Source: Roseburia sp. 1XD42-34 (GTDB lineage: Bacteria > Bacillota > Bacilli > Bacillales > Amphibacillaceae). Taken from it: a stretch of 60,894 nucleotides of DNA. The position numbers and the translations under genes are program-made. The stretch covers positions 1-60,894 of the forward strand of contig NZ_QWLJ01000026.1 in assembly GCF_009917385.1 (NCBI RefSeq), written 5' to 3'. The notes beneath the pieces were generated by a model. The model worked only from the letters and a program-made list of their open reading frames with translations, was not told the DNA's origin and ran no database searches. Shown here piece after piece: positions 35,767-44,586 of this stretch (within the stretch, counting starts at the first letter, position 1; every line of letters starts with the position of its first letter).

Positions 35767-36027
35767 GTGAATAATTTTCAAAAAGGCCTTTTTGACAAAA
35801 TTCAACAAAAGGCAAATATTAATCCAGATGATGTATTTAAAGTGGCAGATTCTGTGAAGCATGCCGATTTTTCCGATGAGAAAACTGTACGTAAGCTGGT
35901 TCGTCACTTGAGCAAACTAGCAAATAAACCCATCTCCAAGGAAAAAGAAGATAAAATTGTTCAGTCAATTGTCAAAAATGATATGCCCATGGATATGAAT
36001 TCGTTAAGTAAGATGTTTAAAAAATAA
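35767..36027 (+). CDS. spoVIF: Stage VI sporulation protein F
   Basis: An 86-residue charged protein matching SpoVIF, which helps spore coat assembly by stabilising GerE. It begins with MNNFQKGLFDKIQQKANINPDDVFKVADSVK-type sequence and ends in a conserved NDMPMDMNSLSKMFKK tail. The start is GTG 35767 with GGGAGGCG upstream. In B. subtilis the gene (yjcC) lies elsewhere on the chromosome, so the gpsA-proximal location is a difference. Confidence 0.85.
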   Translation: MNNFQKGLFDKIQQKANINPDDVFKVADSVKHADFSDEKTVRKLVRHLSKLANKPISKEKEDKIVQSIVKNDMPMDMNSLSKMFKK

Positions 36028-36188
36028 ACGTACTTGGGCAAGTGAGGATGCAATCTTCCATATTCTCGCATATAATAAATCGCACAAGCATTCATAGATA
36101 GAGTTGCAGTGGATAATTATTTAGTCATGCCGGGATGGAGACAGCCCCCTTCATCTCGGATTTTTAATGTTTTACAGGTAGTCTTTTT

Positions 36189-36223
36189 CCACGTAACTAC
36201 GCTGTTTATGTTATAATACGTGG
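36189..36223 (+). promoter_or_regulatory. Promoter of yphE flanked by an inverted repeat
   Basis: TGTTATAAT (36209-36217) is an extended -10. It is bracketed by CCACGT (36189-36194) and ACGTGG (36218-36223), an inverted repeat spanning roughly -30 to the start site that could be an operator or chance. Confidence 0.45.
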
Positions 36224-36258
36224 TGCAATAAAGAATTGATTTTAGGGGTGGAGAAATC

Positions 36259-36456
36259 ATGTCACAATCTATGCTGAACATGTATATATCATTTGCCGGT
36301 ATGGCTTTTTTACTCGTTGCAATCGGTCTTATTTTCCTGGCAAGATATAAATTGACTGGCTGGTTAGCTGGAATTATTTCATTCTTCGCATACATAGCTT
36401 TAATTTTGGGGAGTCTTATCATTCTTTATATTGTATTTAGTGGTCCAACAGGTTAG
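36259..36456 (+). CDS. yphE: DUF2768 small membrane protein (YphE)
   Basis: A 65-residue protein made almost entirely of two hydrophobic segments separated by RYKLTGWLAG. GGGGTGG precedes ATG 36259. Function unknown; its place between gpsA and yphF is as in B. subtilis. Confidence 0.8.
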   Translation: MSQSMLNMYISFAGMAFLLVAIGLIFLARYKLTGWLAGIISFFAYIALILGSLIILYIVFSGPTG

Positions 36457-36473
36457 GACAAGGGGGTACTATA

Positions 36474-37205
36474 ATGACGTATAAGACATATGGAAAAATC
36501 ACAATAGTTATTCTGATTACGATCCTGTTAAGTGGTTGTTTATACCCAGATGAGCAATTATCCAAAAACCAAGTTCCTAATCAAGACCAATTGGAGGCAG
36601 TTCAATCTGCAGTGGAACAATATCGGGAGCAAAATGGCGGGCTTGTGCCGATTCGTACAAAAGATAACGACACACCAATTTTCCAGAAATATTTACTTGA
36701 TTTTTCCAAATTAAAAGAGGCGAATTTGTTAACAGAGATACCTGGTAACGCATATGAAAATGGAGGCGTTTACCAATATACATTAATTACGCCTGAAGAC
36801 AACCCGCGTGTAAAACTAATTGATTTACGTATTTCTGAGGCAATCCGTAGTGTAAACGTAAAATTAGACATCTATCGTGATGAACATCTTTACCCACCAT
36901 TTAAAGAAGAAATAGTGGATGGAATTTATACAATTGATTATGAGAAACTTGGGTTAGATGCTGCACCAACTGTAGTTAGTCCATATTCCAAGGAAAATTT
37001 GCCTATTGTCATGGATACGGATGGGAAACTCTATGTAGACTATCGAATCGACTTAAACCAAGCGCTACAGGAAGAAGACCACAATTATGGGCCAGGTGAC
37101 GATATTCGATATGTGTTGGCTGATAACACACCGTTTGTACCAGTCTATTCCCTTCCCTATACAATTGAGAAAGGTGAACCAGTGTTTTTACAAGAAAATA
37201 AATAA
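36474..37205 (+). CDS. yphF: YphF-like lipoprotein
   Basis: A 243-residue lipoprotein with signal peptide and lipobox LLSGC at residues 18-22. The mature part is mostly soluble with no recognised enzyme motif. AAGGGGGTA precedes the ATG, and the gene follows yphE by 17 bases. It corresponds to B. subtilis YphF, next to spoIVA. A role in the spore or envelope is only a guess from position. Confidence 0.8.
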   Translation: MTYKTYGKITIVILITILLSGCLYPDEQLSKNQVPNQDQLEAVQSAVEQYREQNGGLVPIRTKDNDTPIFQKYLLDFSKLKEANLLTEIPGNAYENGGVYQYTLITPEDNPRVKLIDLRISEAIRSVNVKLDIYRDEHLYPPFKEEIVDGIYTIDYEKLGLDAAPTVVSPYSKENLPIVMDTDGKLYVDYRIDLNQALQEEDHNYGPGDDIRYVLADNTPFVPVYSLPYTIEKGEPVFLQENK

Positions 37206-37220
37206 AAGTATCATATTTGA

Positions 37221-37257
37221 ACCCTTGAAACAATATATTGTTTCAAGGGTTTTTTTG
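37221..37257 (+). terminator. Intrinsic terminator after yphF
   Basis: ACCCTTGAAACAA/TTGTTTCAAGGGT, a 13-bp perfect stem with a four-base loop and a seven-T run. Confidence 0.95.
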
Positions 37258-37262
37258 ACAAC

Positions 37263-37520
37263 ATAAGAAAGTATAAAAATTTATTGCTTTGGGATAAGGG
37301 AATAACAGAATAGCCACGTCCGGTGCAAGCGCCCAGCAACTAGGCAATTTCACGAATCGCTCTACGATAAGTTACCATCGGTTGTAGATAAGAGGAAGGC
37401 CGACTAAATACGGGCTTGCCGCTCAGGCGTCAGCATACCCCTTGTTTTAGTGGCATGGTTCCTAAAACTTTAGTTGCTTCGTTCCAGTTGCTACGTTGCT
37501 AAACGGGAGCTTACACCTTC
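37263..37520 (+). repeat. Repeat family A, copy A6
   Basis: Starts five bases after the yphF terminator T-run with ATAAGAAAGTATAAAAA. TAGGCAA subtype with a disrupted first dyad. The 3' end (AAACGGGAGCTTACACCTTC) has lost the terminal hairpin, perhaps because another element joined there. Confidence 0.8.
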
Positions 37521-37522
37521 AT

Positions 37523-37624
37523 AAGGGCCTCTTTCCATGCTGCGTGATGATTGAAGGTAATAAATGCTTATCTAACCATAAGTGGGGGATAAATGAAGAC
37601 ACCCAACTGATTAAAGGACTTTAT
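37523..37624 (+). mobile_element. Remnant of repeat family B, copy B6
   Basis: Only the right half is clear: ACCATAAGTGGGGGAT, then ACACCCAACTGATTAAAGG and a final TTTAT (37620-37624). The left end is lost. Confidence 0.5.
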
Positions 37625-37808
37625 TCAACATAGCGTAAACTAATTTTGCAAGCACTCCAAATCAAACATTAATACTAATTCGCTATATAAGGTTGTTTTA
37701 GCTGGAGAGAAAAGCTATGAAGAATAGAATTATATAAGGCAGCTAGGCACTTACATGATTTAGGGACTTAGCGCTGCCCAGTTTTATTTAACTTTTACAC
37801 ATATTCAG

Positions 37809-37838
37809 GCATATTTTGATAGGACAACATCATAGACT
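37809..37838 (+). promoter_or_regulatory. Candidate sigma-E promoter for spoIVA
   Basis: GCATATT (37809-37815), 15 bases, CATAGACT (37831-37838), matching the sigma-E consensus KMATATT/CATACAnT well. The inferred start site is about 55 bases before spoIVA, which is a known sigma-E gene. Confidence 0.65.
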
Positions 37839-37899
37839 TGTAATGTCAATTATTCATAGTTTGTGCGTAAAAAAGTAATGGAGATCGGGAGGGGATCTT

Positions 37900-39378
37900 T
37901 TGGAAAGAGTGGATATTTTTAATGATATTTCAAAACGGACAAATGGAGATATTTACTTAGGTATCGTCGGAGCGGTTCGTACAGGAAAATCAACGTTTAT
38001 TAAAAAATTTATGGAGCAAGTTGTATTACCGAATATGGACGACGAAAGTGAACGATCACGAGCACATGATGAATTACCACAAAGTGCTGCTGGCAAAACA
38101 ATTATGACTACAGAACCAAAATTTGTACCTAATCAAGCAGTTTCAGTTCATGTGGATGAAGGGCTAGATGTAAATATTCGTCTCGTGGATTGTGTAGGAT
38201 ATGCAGTTGAAGGTGCAAAAGGGTTTGAAGATGAAAATGGTCCGAGAATGATTCATACGCCGTGGTATGAGGAACCGATCCCTTTTCATGATGCAGCTGA
38301 AATTGGAACTAGAAAAGTAATTCAAGAACACTCTACGATTGGAGTCATTGTCACTGCAGATGGTTCGTTTGGAGAAATTGCCAGAAATGATTATGTGGAC
38401 GCTGAAGCGAGAGTAGTTGAGGAATTAAAAGAGGTAGGAAAACCATTTATTATGGTTCTTAATTCACAGCGTCCAACCAGCCAAGAAACAGAACTATTAC
38501 GACAAGAGTTAGTTGACAAATATGATATTCCAGTGTTGGCAATGAGCATTGAATCCATGACAGAGCACGATGTTACTAACGTTTTGCGGGAGGCATTGTA
38601 CGAATTTCCGGTGTTAGAAGTAAATGTGAATTTGCCAAGCTGGGTGATGGTATTAAACGAAGATCATTGGCTAAGAAGAGGGTATCAGGAAGCTATACAA
38701 GATACGGTGAAAAACATTAAACGTTTACGAGATGTGGACCAGATTGTTGGAGAATTTTCAGCTTATGATCATATTGACCAAGCGAGATTGGCAGACATGG
38801 AAATGGGTGAAGGGATAGCTGAAATTGATTTACAAGCCCCAGACCACTTATACGACGAAGTATTAAAAGAAATTGTAGGCGAAGAGATTAGAGGCAAAGA
38901 CCATTTACTACAACTTATGCAAGATTTTGCACATGCTAAAAGAGAGTATGATCAAGTATCCGGTGCATTGCAAATGGTCAAGCAAACTGGTTATGGAATT
39001 GCTGCTCCCGCTTTGGAAGATATGATTTTGGATGAGCCTGAGATTATTCGCCAAGGGTCTCGATTTGGGGTTCGTTTAAAAGCTGTCGCTCCATCGATTC
39101 ACATGATCAAAGTGGAAGTTGAATCCGAGTTTTCGCCAATTATCGGAACGGAAAAACAGAGCGAAGAGCTAGTTCGCTATTTAATGCAAGACTTTGAAGA
39201 AGATCCACTATCGATTTGGGAATCAGATATTTTCGGGCGTTCACTAAGTTCCATTGTTAGGGAAGGCATACAGGCAAAAATTGCCCTCATGCCAGAAAAT
39301 GCGCGCTACAAACTAAAAGATACCTTGGAACGAATTATTAACGAAGGATCTGGTGGCTTAATAGCTATTATACTATAG
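37900..39378 (+). CDS. spoIVA: Stage IV sporulation protein A, coat-basement ATPase
   Basis: A 492-residue ATPase that polymerises on the forespore surface to form the base on which the spore coat assembles. The Walker A motif GAVRTGKS (24-31) lies in a TRAFAC GTPase-like domain with DCVGY as the switch region, followed by a middle and a C-terminal domain that binds SpoVM-marked membrane. The length equals that of B. subtilis SpoIVA and the sequence is very similar end to end. The start is TTG 37900 with GGGAGGGGATC upstream. Confidence 0.96.
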   Translation: MERVDIFNDISKRTNGDIYLGIVGAVRTGKSTFIKKFMEQVVLPNMDDESERSRAHDELPQSAAGKTIMTTEPKFVPNQAVSVHVDEGLDVNIRLVDCVGYAVEGAKGFEDENGPRMIHTPWYEEPIPFHDAAEIGTRKVIQEHSTIGVIVTADGSFGEIARNDYVDAEARVVEELKEVGKPFIMVLNSQRPTSQETELLRQELVDKYDIPVLAMSIESMTEHDVTNVLREALYEFPVLEVNVNLPSWVMVLNEDHWLRRGYQEAIQDTVKNIKRLRDVDQIVGEFSAYDHIDQARLADMEMGEGIAEIDLQAPDHLYDEVLKEIVGEEIRGKDHLLQLMQDFAHAKREYDQVSGALQMVKQTGYGIAAPALEDMILDEPEIIRQGSRFGVRLKAVAPSIHMIKVEVESEFSPIIGTEKQSEELVRYLMQDFEEDPLSIWESDIFGRSLSSIVREGIQAKIALMPENARYKLKDTLERIINEGSGGLIAIIL

Positions 39379-39408
39379 CAGCTGTATGTAGCTGCTTTTT
39401 ATTTTTTC
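39377..39408 (+). terminator. Intrinsic terminator after spoIVA
   Basis: AGCAGCT/AGCTGCT stem with a six-base loop followed by TTTTTATTTTTT. Confidence 0.85.
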
Positions 39409-39560
39409 CAAAAATAGTTTACTGGTCTCATTTAATTTCATCATCATATCAGCAACCAGCTTAGGTAGATTTAAAAACAAAGTGATATAAATAGTAGCCC
39501 TCAAAAAAAATCAATGATGAAGGGCTTAGCTTCGTATTGCCTTTAGCCAAGGGTATTTTC

Positions 39561-39799
39561 ATACAAAAGTATACGGATATAACGGAATAGCTACGTCTGG
39601 CTTAAGCACCCAGCAACTAGGCGACTTCACGAATCACCCTACGATAAGTCATCATCGGTTCGTGGTTAAGAGGAAGGCCGACTAAAAACGGGCTTGCCGC
39701 CCTACGTCGGCATACTCCTGTTGCAGGAGCATGATTCCTAACTTTAGTTGATTCGCTCCAGTCGCTACGTTGCTAACCGGGCGCCTTGCGCCTTTGTTC
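39561..39799 (+). repeat. Repeat family A, copy A7
   Basis: TAGGCGA subtype with the CTCCTGTTGCAGGAG variant also seen in A1, ending GGGCGCCTTGCGCC plus TTTGTTC. It is the copy farthest from a terminator T-run. The stretches 39409-39560 and 39800-40186 contain an AGCCCTC/GAAGGGCT dyad (39496-39528) but no gene. Confidence 0.8.
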
Positions 39800-40186
39800 A
39801 AAGAGAAGGAGGGAAACGGCGGTCATGGTTTCTTTTTACTCCTAATTTATGCAGTGAATAGATGACTAATGACAAAATTTGCATCGATAAACATTTATAT
39901 ACCGTACACGTAGTTTTGGGCTTGTGATCGATCATCTTTATCGTATAAATATTCCAACATTCCCCTTTTATTGCTACTCTGTTCTGAGGTGAACATACTT
40001 TTTAAAAAAATTTAATAGAAAACGGCAGGATATTTACTAGTTGTGTCGTATACCTATTAATATAGCCGAGTATTGTCTCTAAACATGATTCTAACAAGGT
40101 TTCTGTGATAAATGGGATTATCTGCCAATTTTATTATAAAAATTCATGAAAACTGAAAGAAATAAGAAAAAATTGGGGGGAAACTG

Positions 40187-40215
40187 TTGAATTTTGTTGC
40201 AAACTCGGTTAAGAT
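40187..40215 (+). promoter_or_regulatory. Sigma-A promoter for hbs
   Basis: TTGAAT (40187-40192), 17 bases, TAAGAT (40210-40215), giving a leader of about 120 bases before hbs. Confidence 0.65.
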
Positions 40216-40219
40216 AAGC

Positions 40220-40246
40220 CATGTCACAGTTGAATTATGTGACATG
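40220..40246 (+). promoter_or_regulatory. Hairpin at the predicted 5' end of the hbs mRNA
   Basis: CATGTCACA/TGTGACATG, a nine-bp perfect inverted repeat around a nine-base loop, right at the predicted transcription start. There is no T-run, so it is not a terminator; it could stabilise the mRNA 5' end or be an operator. Confidence 0.6.
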
Positions 40247-40342
40247 AAGTATAAAAACTGGCAAAATGGTGAACAAATGATGATAGCTTCTTTTTAATTT
40301 GTTCCAATGTCGATTGATGATAAATGGGAGGAGGTGAATGTC

Positions 40343-40615
40343 ATGAATAAAACAGACTTAATTAATGCTGTAGCTGAAAAAAGCGAACTTTCTAAGAAAG
40401 ATGCAACGAAAGCAGTTGATGCAGTATTCGAATCTGTCATGGATTCACTTAAAAAAGGTGAAAAAGTACAGTTAATCGGATTCGGTAACTTTGAAGTGCG
40501 TGAGCGTTCTGCTCGTAAAGGTCGTAATCCTCAAACAGGAGAAGAGATCGAAATCCCAGCAAGCAAAGTTCCTGCATTTAAACCAGGTAAAGCCCTAAAA
40601 GACATTGTAAAATAA
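40343..40615 (+). CDS. hbs: DNA-binding protein HU
   Basis: The 90-residue major nucleoid protein. It has the family core [21 protein letters not shown], which includes the DNA-bending arm with its proline. GGAGGAGGTGA before ATG 40343 decides the start over an upstream in-frame ATG at 40307. It sits between spoIVA and mtrB as in B. subtilis. Confidence 0.95.
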   Translation: MNKTDLINAVAEKSELSKKDATKAVDAVFESVMDSLKKGEKVQLIGFGNFEVRERSARKGRNPQTGEEIEIPASKVPAFKPGKALKDIVK

Positions 40616-40637
40616 CTATTTTACATAGGGCCTAAGA

Positions 40638-40666
40638 AAGGATACGCGTTTTGCGTATCCTTTTTT
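40638..40666 (+). terminator. Intrinsic terminator after hbs
   Basis: AAGGATACGC/GCGTATCCTT perfect stem followed by TTTTTT. Repeat A8 begins at once. Confidence 0.95.
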
Positions 40667-40909
40667 AATAAGATAATGAGGTGCTTGTAGATAACGAAAT
40701 AACCGAATAGCCATCGTCCAGCAACATGCGACTTTAGAAATGCCCCCTCCAATAAGGCCTCATCGGTTCGTGGCTAAGAGGAGGACCGACTAAAAACGGG
40801 CTTGCCTCCCAGACGTCGATATACCCCTGTTTTAGTGGCATGATTCCTAAAACTTAAGTTGGTTCGTTCCAGTTGCTACGTTGTTAACCGGGCGCTCCGC
40901 TCTTTGTTC
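40667..40909 (+). repeat. Repeat family A, copy A8
   Basis: GATGCGAC-type copy, slightly shortened on the left (GCCATCGTCCAGCAACATGCGAC), ending GGGCGCTCCGCTC plus TTTGTTC. A TATAAT (41015-41020) in the rest of the gap may serve mtrB, without a clear -35. Confidence 0.8.
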
Positions 40910-41068
40910 CGTAGATGGCATTTCTACAGTATGACGCACATGTAGCGGCATCTTGAACCAGCGTTAAAAATGACAAAACTAACAAGATGTTAGGTCCTGT
41001 TTAACGAGAGCTAGTATAATTTTTGATTAAAAAACTATTTTGAACATACGAAAGGAATGCTACTAATC

Positions 41069-41293
41069 ATGGATAAACCAAGTGTTTCATCTGACTTTTT
41101 CGTCATCAAAGCATTAGAAGATGGCGTACAAGTAATTGGATTGACGAGAGGAAACGATACCCGTTTTCATCATTCGGAGAAACTGGATCAAGGAGAAATT
41201 ATGATTGCCCAGTTTACAGAACATACATCCGCCGTTAAAGTACGAGGCAAAGCCTTCATTCAAACGAGCCACGGCGAAGTTGAAAATAAGTAA
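41069..41293 (+). CDS. mtrB: Trp RNA-binding attenuation protein (TRAP)
   Basis: A 74-residue subunit of the 11-mer ring that binds tryptophan and then GAG/UAG repeats in leader RNAs of trp genes. The protein aligns throughout with B. subtilis TRAP. RNA-contact residues K38, K57 and R59 (K37, K56 and R58 in B. subtilis) and the tryptophan-pocket segment QFTEHTS are kept. GAAAGGA upstream fits ATG 41069 better than ATG 41057. Its usual operon partner mtrA (folE) is missing, as are the trp genes from the nearby aromatic operon. Confidence 0.93.
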   Translation: MDKPSVSSDFFVIKALEDGVQVIGLTRGNDTRFHHSEKLDQGEIMIAQFTEHTSAVKVRGKAFIQTSHGEVENK

Positions 41294-41484
41294 GCCATCC
41301 ATTTGGAAGTTTTTATACTCCAAGTACCTACATATGGGAGAACTAGTAGTTTCATCCACTGCTATTCGAAATGATCTAAGCTTCATTTTACTTTTTATCC
41401 AGATTGTTTGATTATTGATTAGCCATAAATTATGCTATAATAGCTAAAGCGAATAGATTGGATGAAGGGTTCAGGTGATTTTTC

Positions 41485-42261
41485 TTGAATACGTCAACAA
41501 TGGACATACATTACCTAAAGACAGAAATAGAAACGAAAATAAAGCACTCTTATTTGGAAAAATATATGGACAAGCCCAACATCGATGAAGGAAAGATGCG
41601 TTTATTGATTGAAATAATCAACCATTGTTCCTTACCTGAATCCCGTAAGCAAAGATATATCTTAACAACAATGCTTGTTCAAATGGCTTTGGACACACAT
41701 GACAAAGTTCCAAGTTTGACATCTGAAGAAGAGGAAGAGGATGTCAAATTGCAAAAACAGTTACATGTACTTGCTGGTGACTATTATAGTGGACTCTATT
41801 ATTTAGTGTTAGCTGAAATAAACGATTTTGATTTTATTCGGTTGCTTGCATCAGCTATTAAAGAAATTAACGAGTATAAAATGACACTCTATTATAATGA
41901 GATAGATTCCTTAAAGCACTACATGCATGTACGGAATGTTATCGATACACGTTTAATCGTTCAAATTGCCTCGTTTTTTAGTGTCCCAAGCTTGGGGGGA
42001 ATTGCAGAAAAATGGTTATATATCATCAAGCTAACGAACGATATGGACCAAATTAAAGCAAATGAAATAAAGTTAAATCCTTGGATAGAAAGTATTACAA
42101 ATGGGGATGCATTGATCAAACAGCTTACAGAATTATTGTATCGGGTGGAAAATGAAATAAGTCAATTACCGGCGATTTATCACAGTTTTTCACATTACTT
42201 ATTAACGGAGCTCGCTTCTGTAAGAAAAACATATTTATCTAGTATGGGGGAAGAAGGTTAA
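41485..42261 (+). CDS. hepS: Heptaprenyl diphosphate synthase component I
   Basis: The small non-catalytic subunit of the enzyme making the C35 side chain of menaquinone-7. This 258-residue helical protein pairs with HepT encoded two genes on. The start is TTG 41485 with CAGGTGA upstream. It ends three bases before menG. Sequence conservation in this family is low; context gives much of the assignment. Confidence 0.87.
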   Translation: MNTSTMDIHYLKTEIETKIKHSYLEKYMDKPNIDEGKMRLLIEIINHCSLPESRKQRYILTTMLVQMALDTHDKVPSLTSEEEEEDVKLQKQLHVLAGDYYSGLYYLVLAEINDFDFIRLLASAIKEINEYKMTLYYNEIDSLKHYMHVRNVIDTRLIVQIASFFSVPSLGGIAEKWLYIIKLTNDMDQIKANEIKLNPWIESITNGDALIKQLTELLYRVENEISQLPAIYHSFSHYLLTELASVRKTYLSSMGEEG

Positions 42262-42264
42262 GCT

Positions 42265-42996
42265 ATGGCACAATCATCAAAAGAAGAACGTGTCCATCAC
42301 GTGTTTGAAAAAATATATTCCAAATACGATTCCATGAATTCTATTATTTCATTCCAACGCCATAAAGCATGGAGAAAAGACGTTATGAAACGAATGAATG
42401 TACAGCCTGGAACAAACGCTTTAGATGTATGCTGTGGAACAGGAGACTGGGCATTGGTAATGGCAGAGCAAACTGGAAATACTGGAAAGGTTACCGGCCT
42501 AGATTTTAGTGAAAATATGCTTTCCGTTGCGAAAAAAAAACAACAAGAACTAAAAATAGAGCAGGTACATTTTATGCAAGGAAACGCAATGGAACTTCCT
42601 TTTGCAGATAATAGCTTTGACTATGTAACTATTGGCTTTGGTTTACGGAATGTAGCAGACTATATGACCGTACTAAAAGAAATGTATCGTGTCGTAAAGC
42701 CTGGGGGGAAAGCGGTTTGCCTGGAAACATCGCAGCCTACCATACCTGTTTATCGGCAATTATACTATTTTTACTTTCAATATATTATGCCTTTGCTCGG
42801 AAAAATAATCGCCAAAAGTCAACAGGAATACGCATGGTTAAATGAGTCTGCCCAAGATTTTCCTGATAAAAAACGACTGAAGCAGATGTTTATCGAGGCA
42901 GGGTTTACCAATGTTCAAGTGAAAAGTTATACTGGCGGTGTAGCAGCAATGCATATGGGCGTAAAAGAACCGAATAATGAATTAAGTAAATATTAA
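42265..42996 (+). CDS. menG: Demethylmenaquinone methyltransferase
   Basis: SAM-dependent C-methyltransferase for the last step of menaquinone synthesis (UbiE/MenG family). The 243-residue protein has motif [13 protein letters not shown], the family patterns [10 protein letters not shown] near the start and [10 protein letters not shown] in the middle. It lies between the two heptaprenyl diphosphate synthase genes as in B. subtilis. Confidence 0.93.
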   Translation: MAQSSKEERVHHVFEKIYSKYDSMNSIISFQRHKAWRKDVMKRMNVQPGTNALDVCCGTGDWALVMAEQTGNTGKVTGLDFSENMLSVAKKKQQELKIEQVHFMQGNAMELPFADNSFDYVTIGFGLRNVADYMTVLKEMYRVVKPGGKAVCLETSQPTIPVYRQLYYFYFQYIMPLLGKIIAKSQQEYAWLNESAQDFPDKKRLKQMFIEAGFTNVQVKSYTGGVAAMHMGVKEPNNELSKY

Positions 42997-43007
42997 AGGT
43001 GACATTC

Positions 43008-43979
43008 ATGAAATTAGCTAGAGCTTATGGATATTTAAAAAAAGACTTAAATGAAATCGAACAGACGATTAATGATGTGGTACAAGCAAAGCATCCTGTG
43101 CTACGCCAAGCTTCTACACAATTACTGCGAGCAGGCGGGAAACGAATTCGCCCTGTATTTGTGTTATTGGCAGGTCAGATGGGGGGGTATGACTTGGAGC
43201 GTCTAAAAACCGTTGCTGTGTCATTGGAACTCATTCATACTGCAACATTAGTGCATGACGATGTGATCGATGATGCTGATATACGAAGAGGAAAGCCCAC
43301 TATACGAAAAACCTACGGGAATCGGGTAGCCATGTACGCTGGTGACTATATATTGGCTCGGGCGTTAGAGGAAATTACCCTATTACAAGATCCGAAAATA
43401 CATCGTTTATTATCTAAAACAATTGTAGAAGTGTGTAAAGGCGAAATCGAACAAATTAAGGATAAGTTTGATGGAAGTCAGGGGCTTCGCAATTACTTGC
43501 GACGAATTAAACGTAAAACAGCTTTACTTATAGCAACAAGTTGTAAGTTAGGTGCTATTGCTTCTGGACTTACAGAACAAGAAGCGCATAAATTATATCG
43601 ATATGGCTACAATATTGGCATGTCTTACCAAATCATTGATGACATTCTAGATTTTACAGGATCTGAAAAAGAATTAGGAAAGCCTGCAGGGAATGACTTA
43701 TTACAAGGAAATCTAACCCTTCCTGTGTTTTTAGCAATGAAGGATCCCGTTCTTGAAAGGAAGATTACAGAAAGTTTACAAGCTGACCCTTCCACTCGCG
43801 AAGCACGCTTGAATGAGGTTGTGGAAAACATAAAAGAAACAGATGCAATCAGCGAATCGTATTGTTTAAGTGATTGGTTTTTAGAAAAAGCGCTAAAGCA
43901 ATTGGAAGGATTTCCTGATAGTCGTCCAAAACAAACATTATTACAAATTGGTAAATATATCGGCAAACGTCGAGCTTAA
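43008..43979 (+). CDS. hepT: Heptaprenyl diphosphate synthase component II
   Basis: The catalytic trans-prenyltransferase subunit, 323 residues. The first aspartate-rich motif is DDVIDDAD (84-91) and the second is QIIDDILDF. GGKRIRP and KTALLIATSC are also family-typical. ATG 43008 follows AAAGGTGA; a GTG at 42999 overlaps that site. With HepS it supplies the menaquinone tail used by the Qcr complex. Confidence 0.93.
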   Translation: MKLARAYGYLKKDLNEIEQTINDVVQAKHPVLRQASTQLLRAGGKRIRPVFVLLAGQMGGYDLERLKTVAVSLELIHTATLVHDDVIDDADIRRGKPTIRKTYGNRVAMYAGDYILARALEEITLLQDPKIHRLLSKTIVEVCKGEIEQIKDKFDGSQGLRNYLRRIKRKTALLIATSCKLGAIASGLTEQEAHKLYRYGYNIGMSYQIIDDILDFTGSEKELGKPAGNDLLQGNLTLPVFLAMKDPVLERKITESLQADPSTREARLNEVVENIKETDAISESYCLSDWFLEKALKQLEGFPDSRPKQTLLQIGKYIGKRRA

Positions 43980-44051
43980 TTTGTTTTTTTTACATAGGTT
44001 TGATAAAATTTTATCGGCTAGATAAATACATAAGGTGAGGGGTTTTGTAAC

Positions 44052-44498
44052 ATGGAAAAAACATTCTTGATGGTTAAACCAGATGGTGTTCAACGTAACC
44101 TAATCGGAGATATCGTTAGTCGATTTGAAGCAAAAGGTTTTAAATTAGCTGGAGCAAAGCTGATGGCCATTTCAACCGAATTAGCTGAAAAACACTATGC
44201 AGAACATAAAGAACGCCCTTTTTTTGGAGAACTGGTGGAATTTATTACGTCTGGACCTGTATTTGCCATGGCTTGGGAAGGTGAAAATGTAATCGCAACC
44301 GCAAGAGATATGATGGGCAAAACTAATCCAACAGAAGCATTACCTGGAACGATTCGCGGAGACTATGGAATGACTGTTGGAAAGAATATTATTCACGGCT
44401 CTGATTCTGCTGAAAGTGCTGAACGAGAACTTGCTTTATTTTTCAAAGCTGAAGAGCTAATTGGTTATACGAAACAAGATGCTACTTGGATTTACTAA
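44052..44498 (+). CDS. ndk: Nucleoside diphosphate kinase
   Basis: Transfers the gamma-phosphate between nucleotides. The 148-residue protein has the phosphohistidine motif [15 protein letters not shown] with H115. GGTGAGGGG lies before ATG 44052. It follows hepT and precedes cheR, the same order as in B. subtilis. Confidence 0.95.
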   Translation: MEKTFLMVKPDGVQRNLIGDIVSRFEAKGFKLAGAKLMAISTELAEKHYAEHKERPFFGELVEFITSGPVFAMAWEGENVIATARDMMGKTNPTEALPGTIRGDYGMTVGKNIIHGSDSAESAERELALFFKAEELIGYTKQDATWIY

Positions 44499-44553
44499 CA
44501 TGAAAGCTTTTGAAATTGCCGTGAGTGTATAATCCTCACGGCAGCTTCATGTT
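44499..44553 (+). terminator. Large hairpin after ndk
   Basis: Nested stems CATGAAAGCT/AGCTTCATG and GCCGTGAG/CTCACGGC. Only TTT follows, so it may be a processing or partial termination site between ndk and cheR. Confidence 0.6.
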
Positions 44554-44586
44554 TGCACAGATGTTATATTGAAAGAGGGGGAAGCA

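Noticed and set aside
40307..40342. N-terminal extension of HU
   Set aside because: The in-frame ATG at 40307 has no ribosome binding site, whereas GGAGGAGGTGA lies just before ATG 40343.
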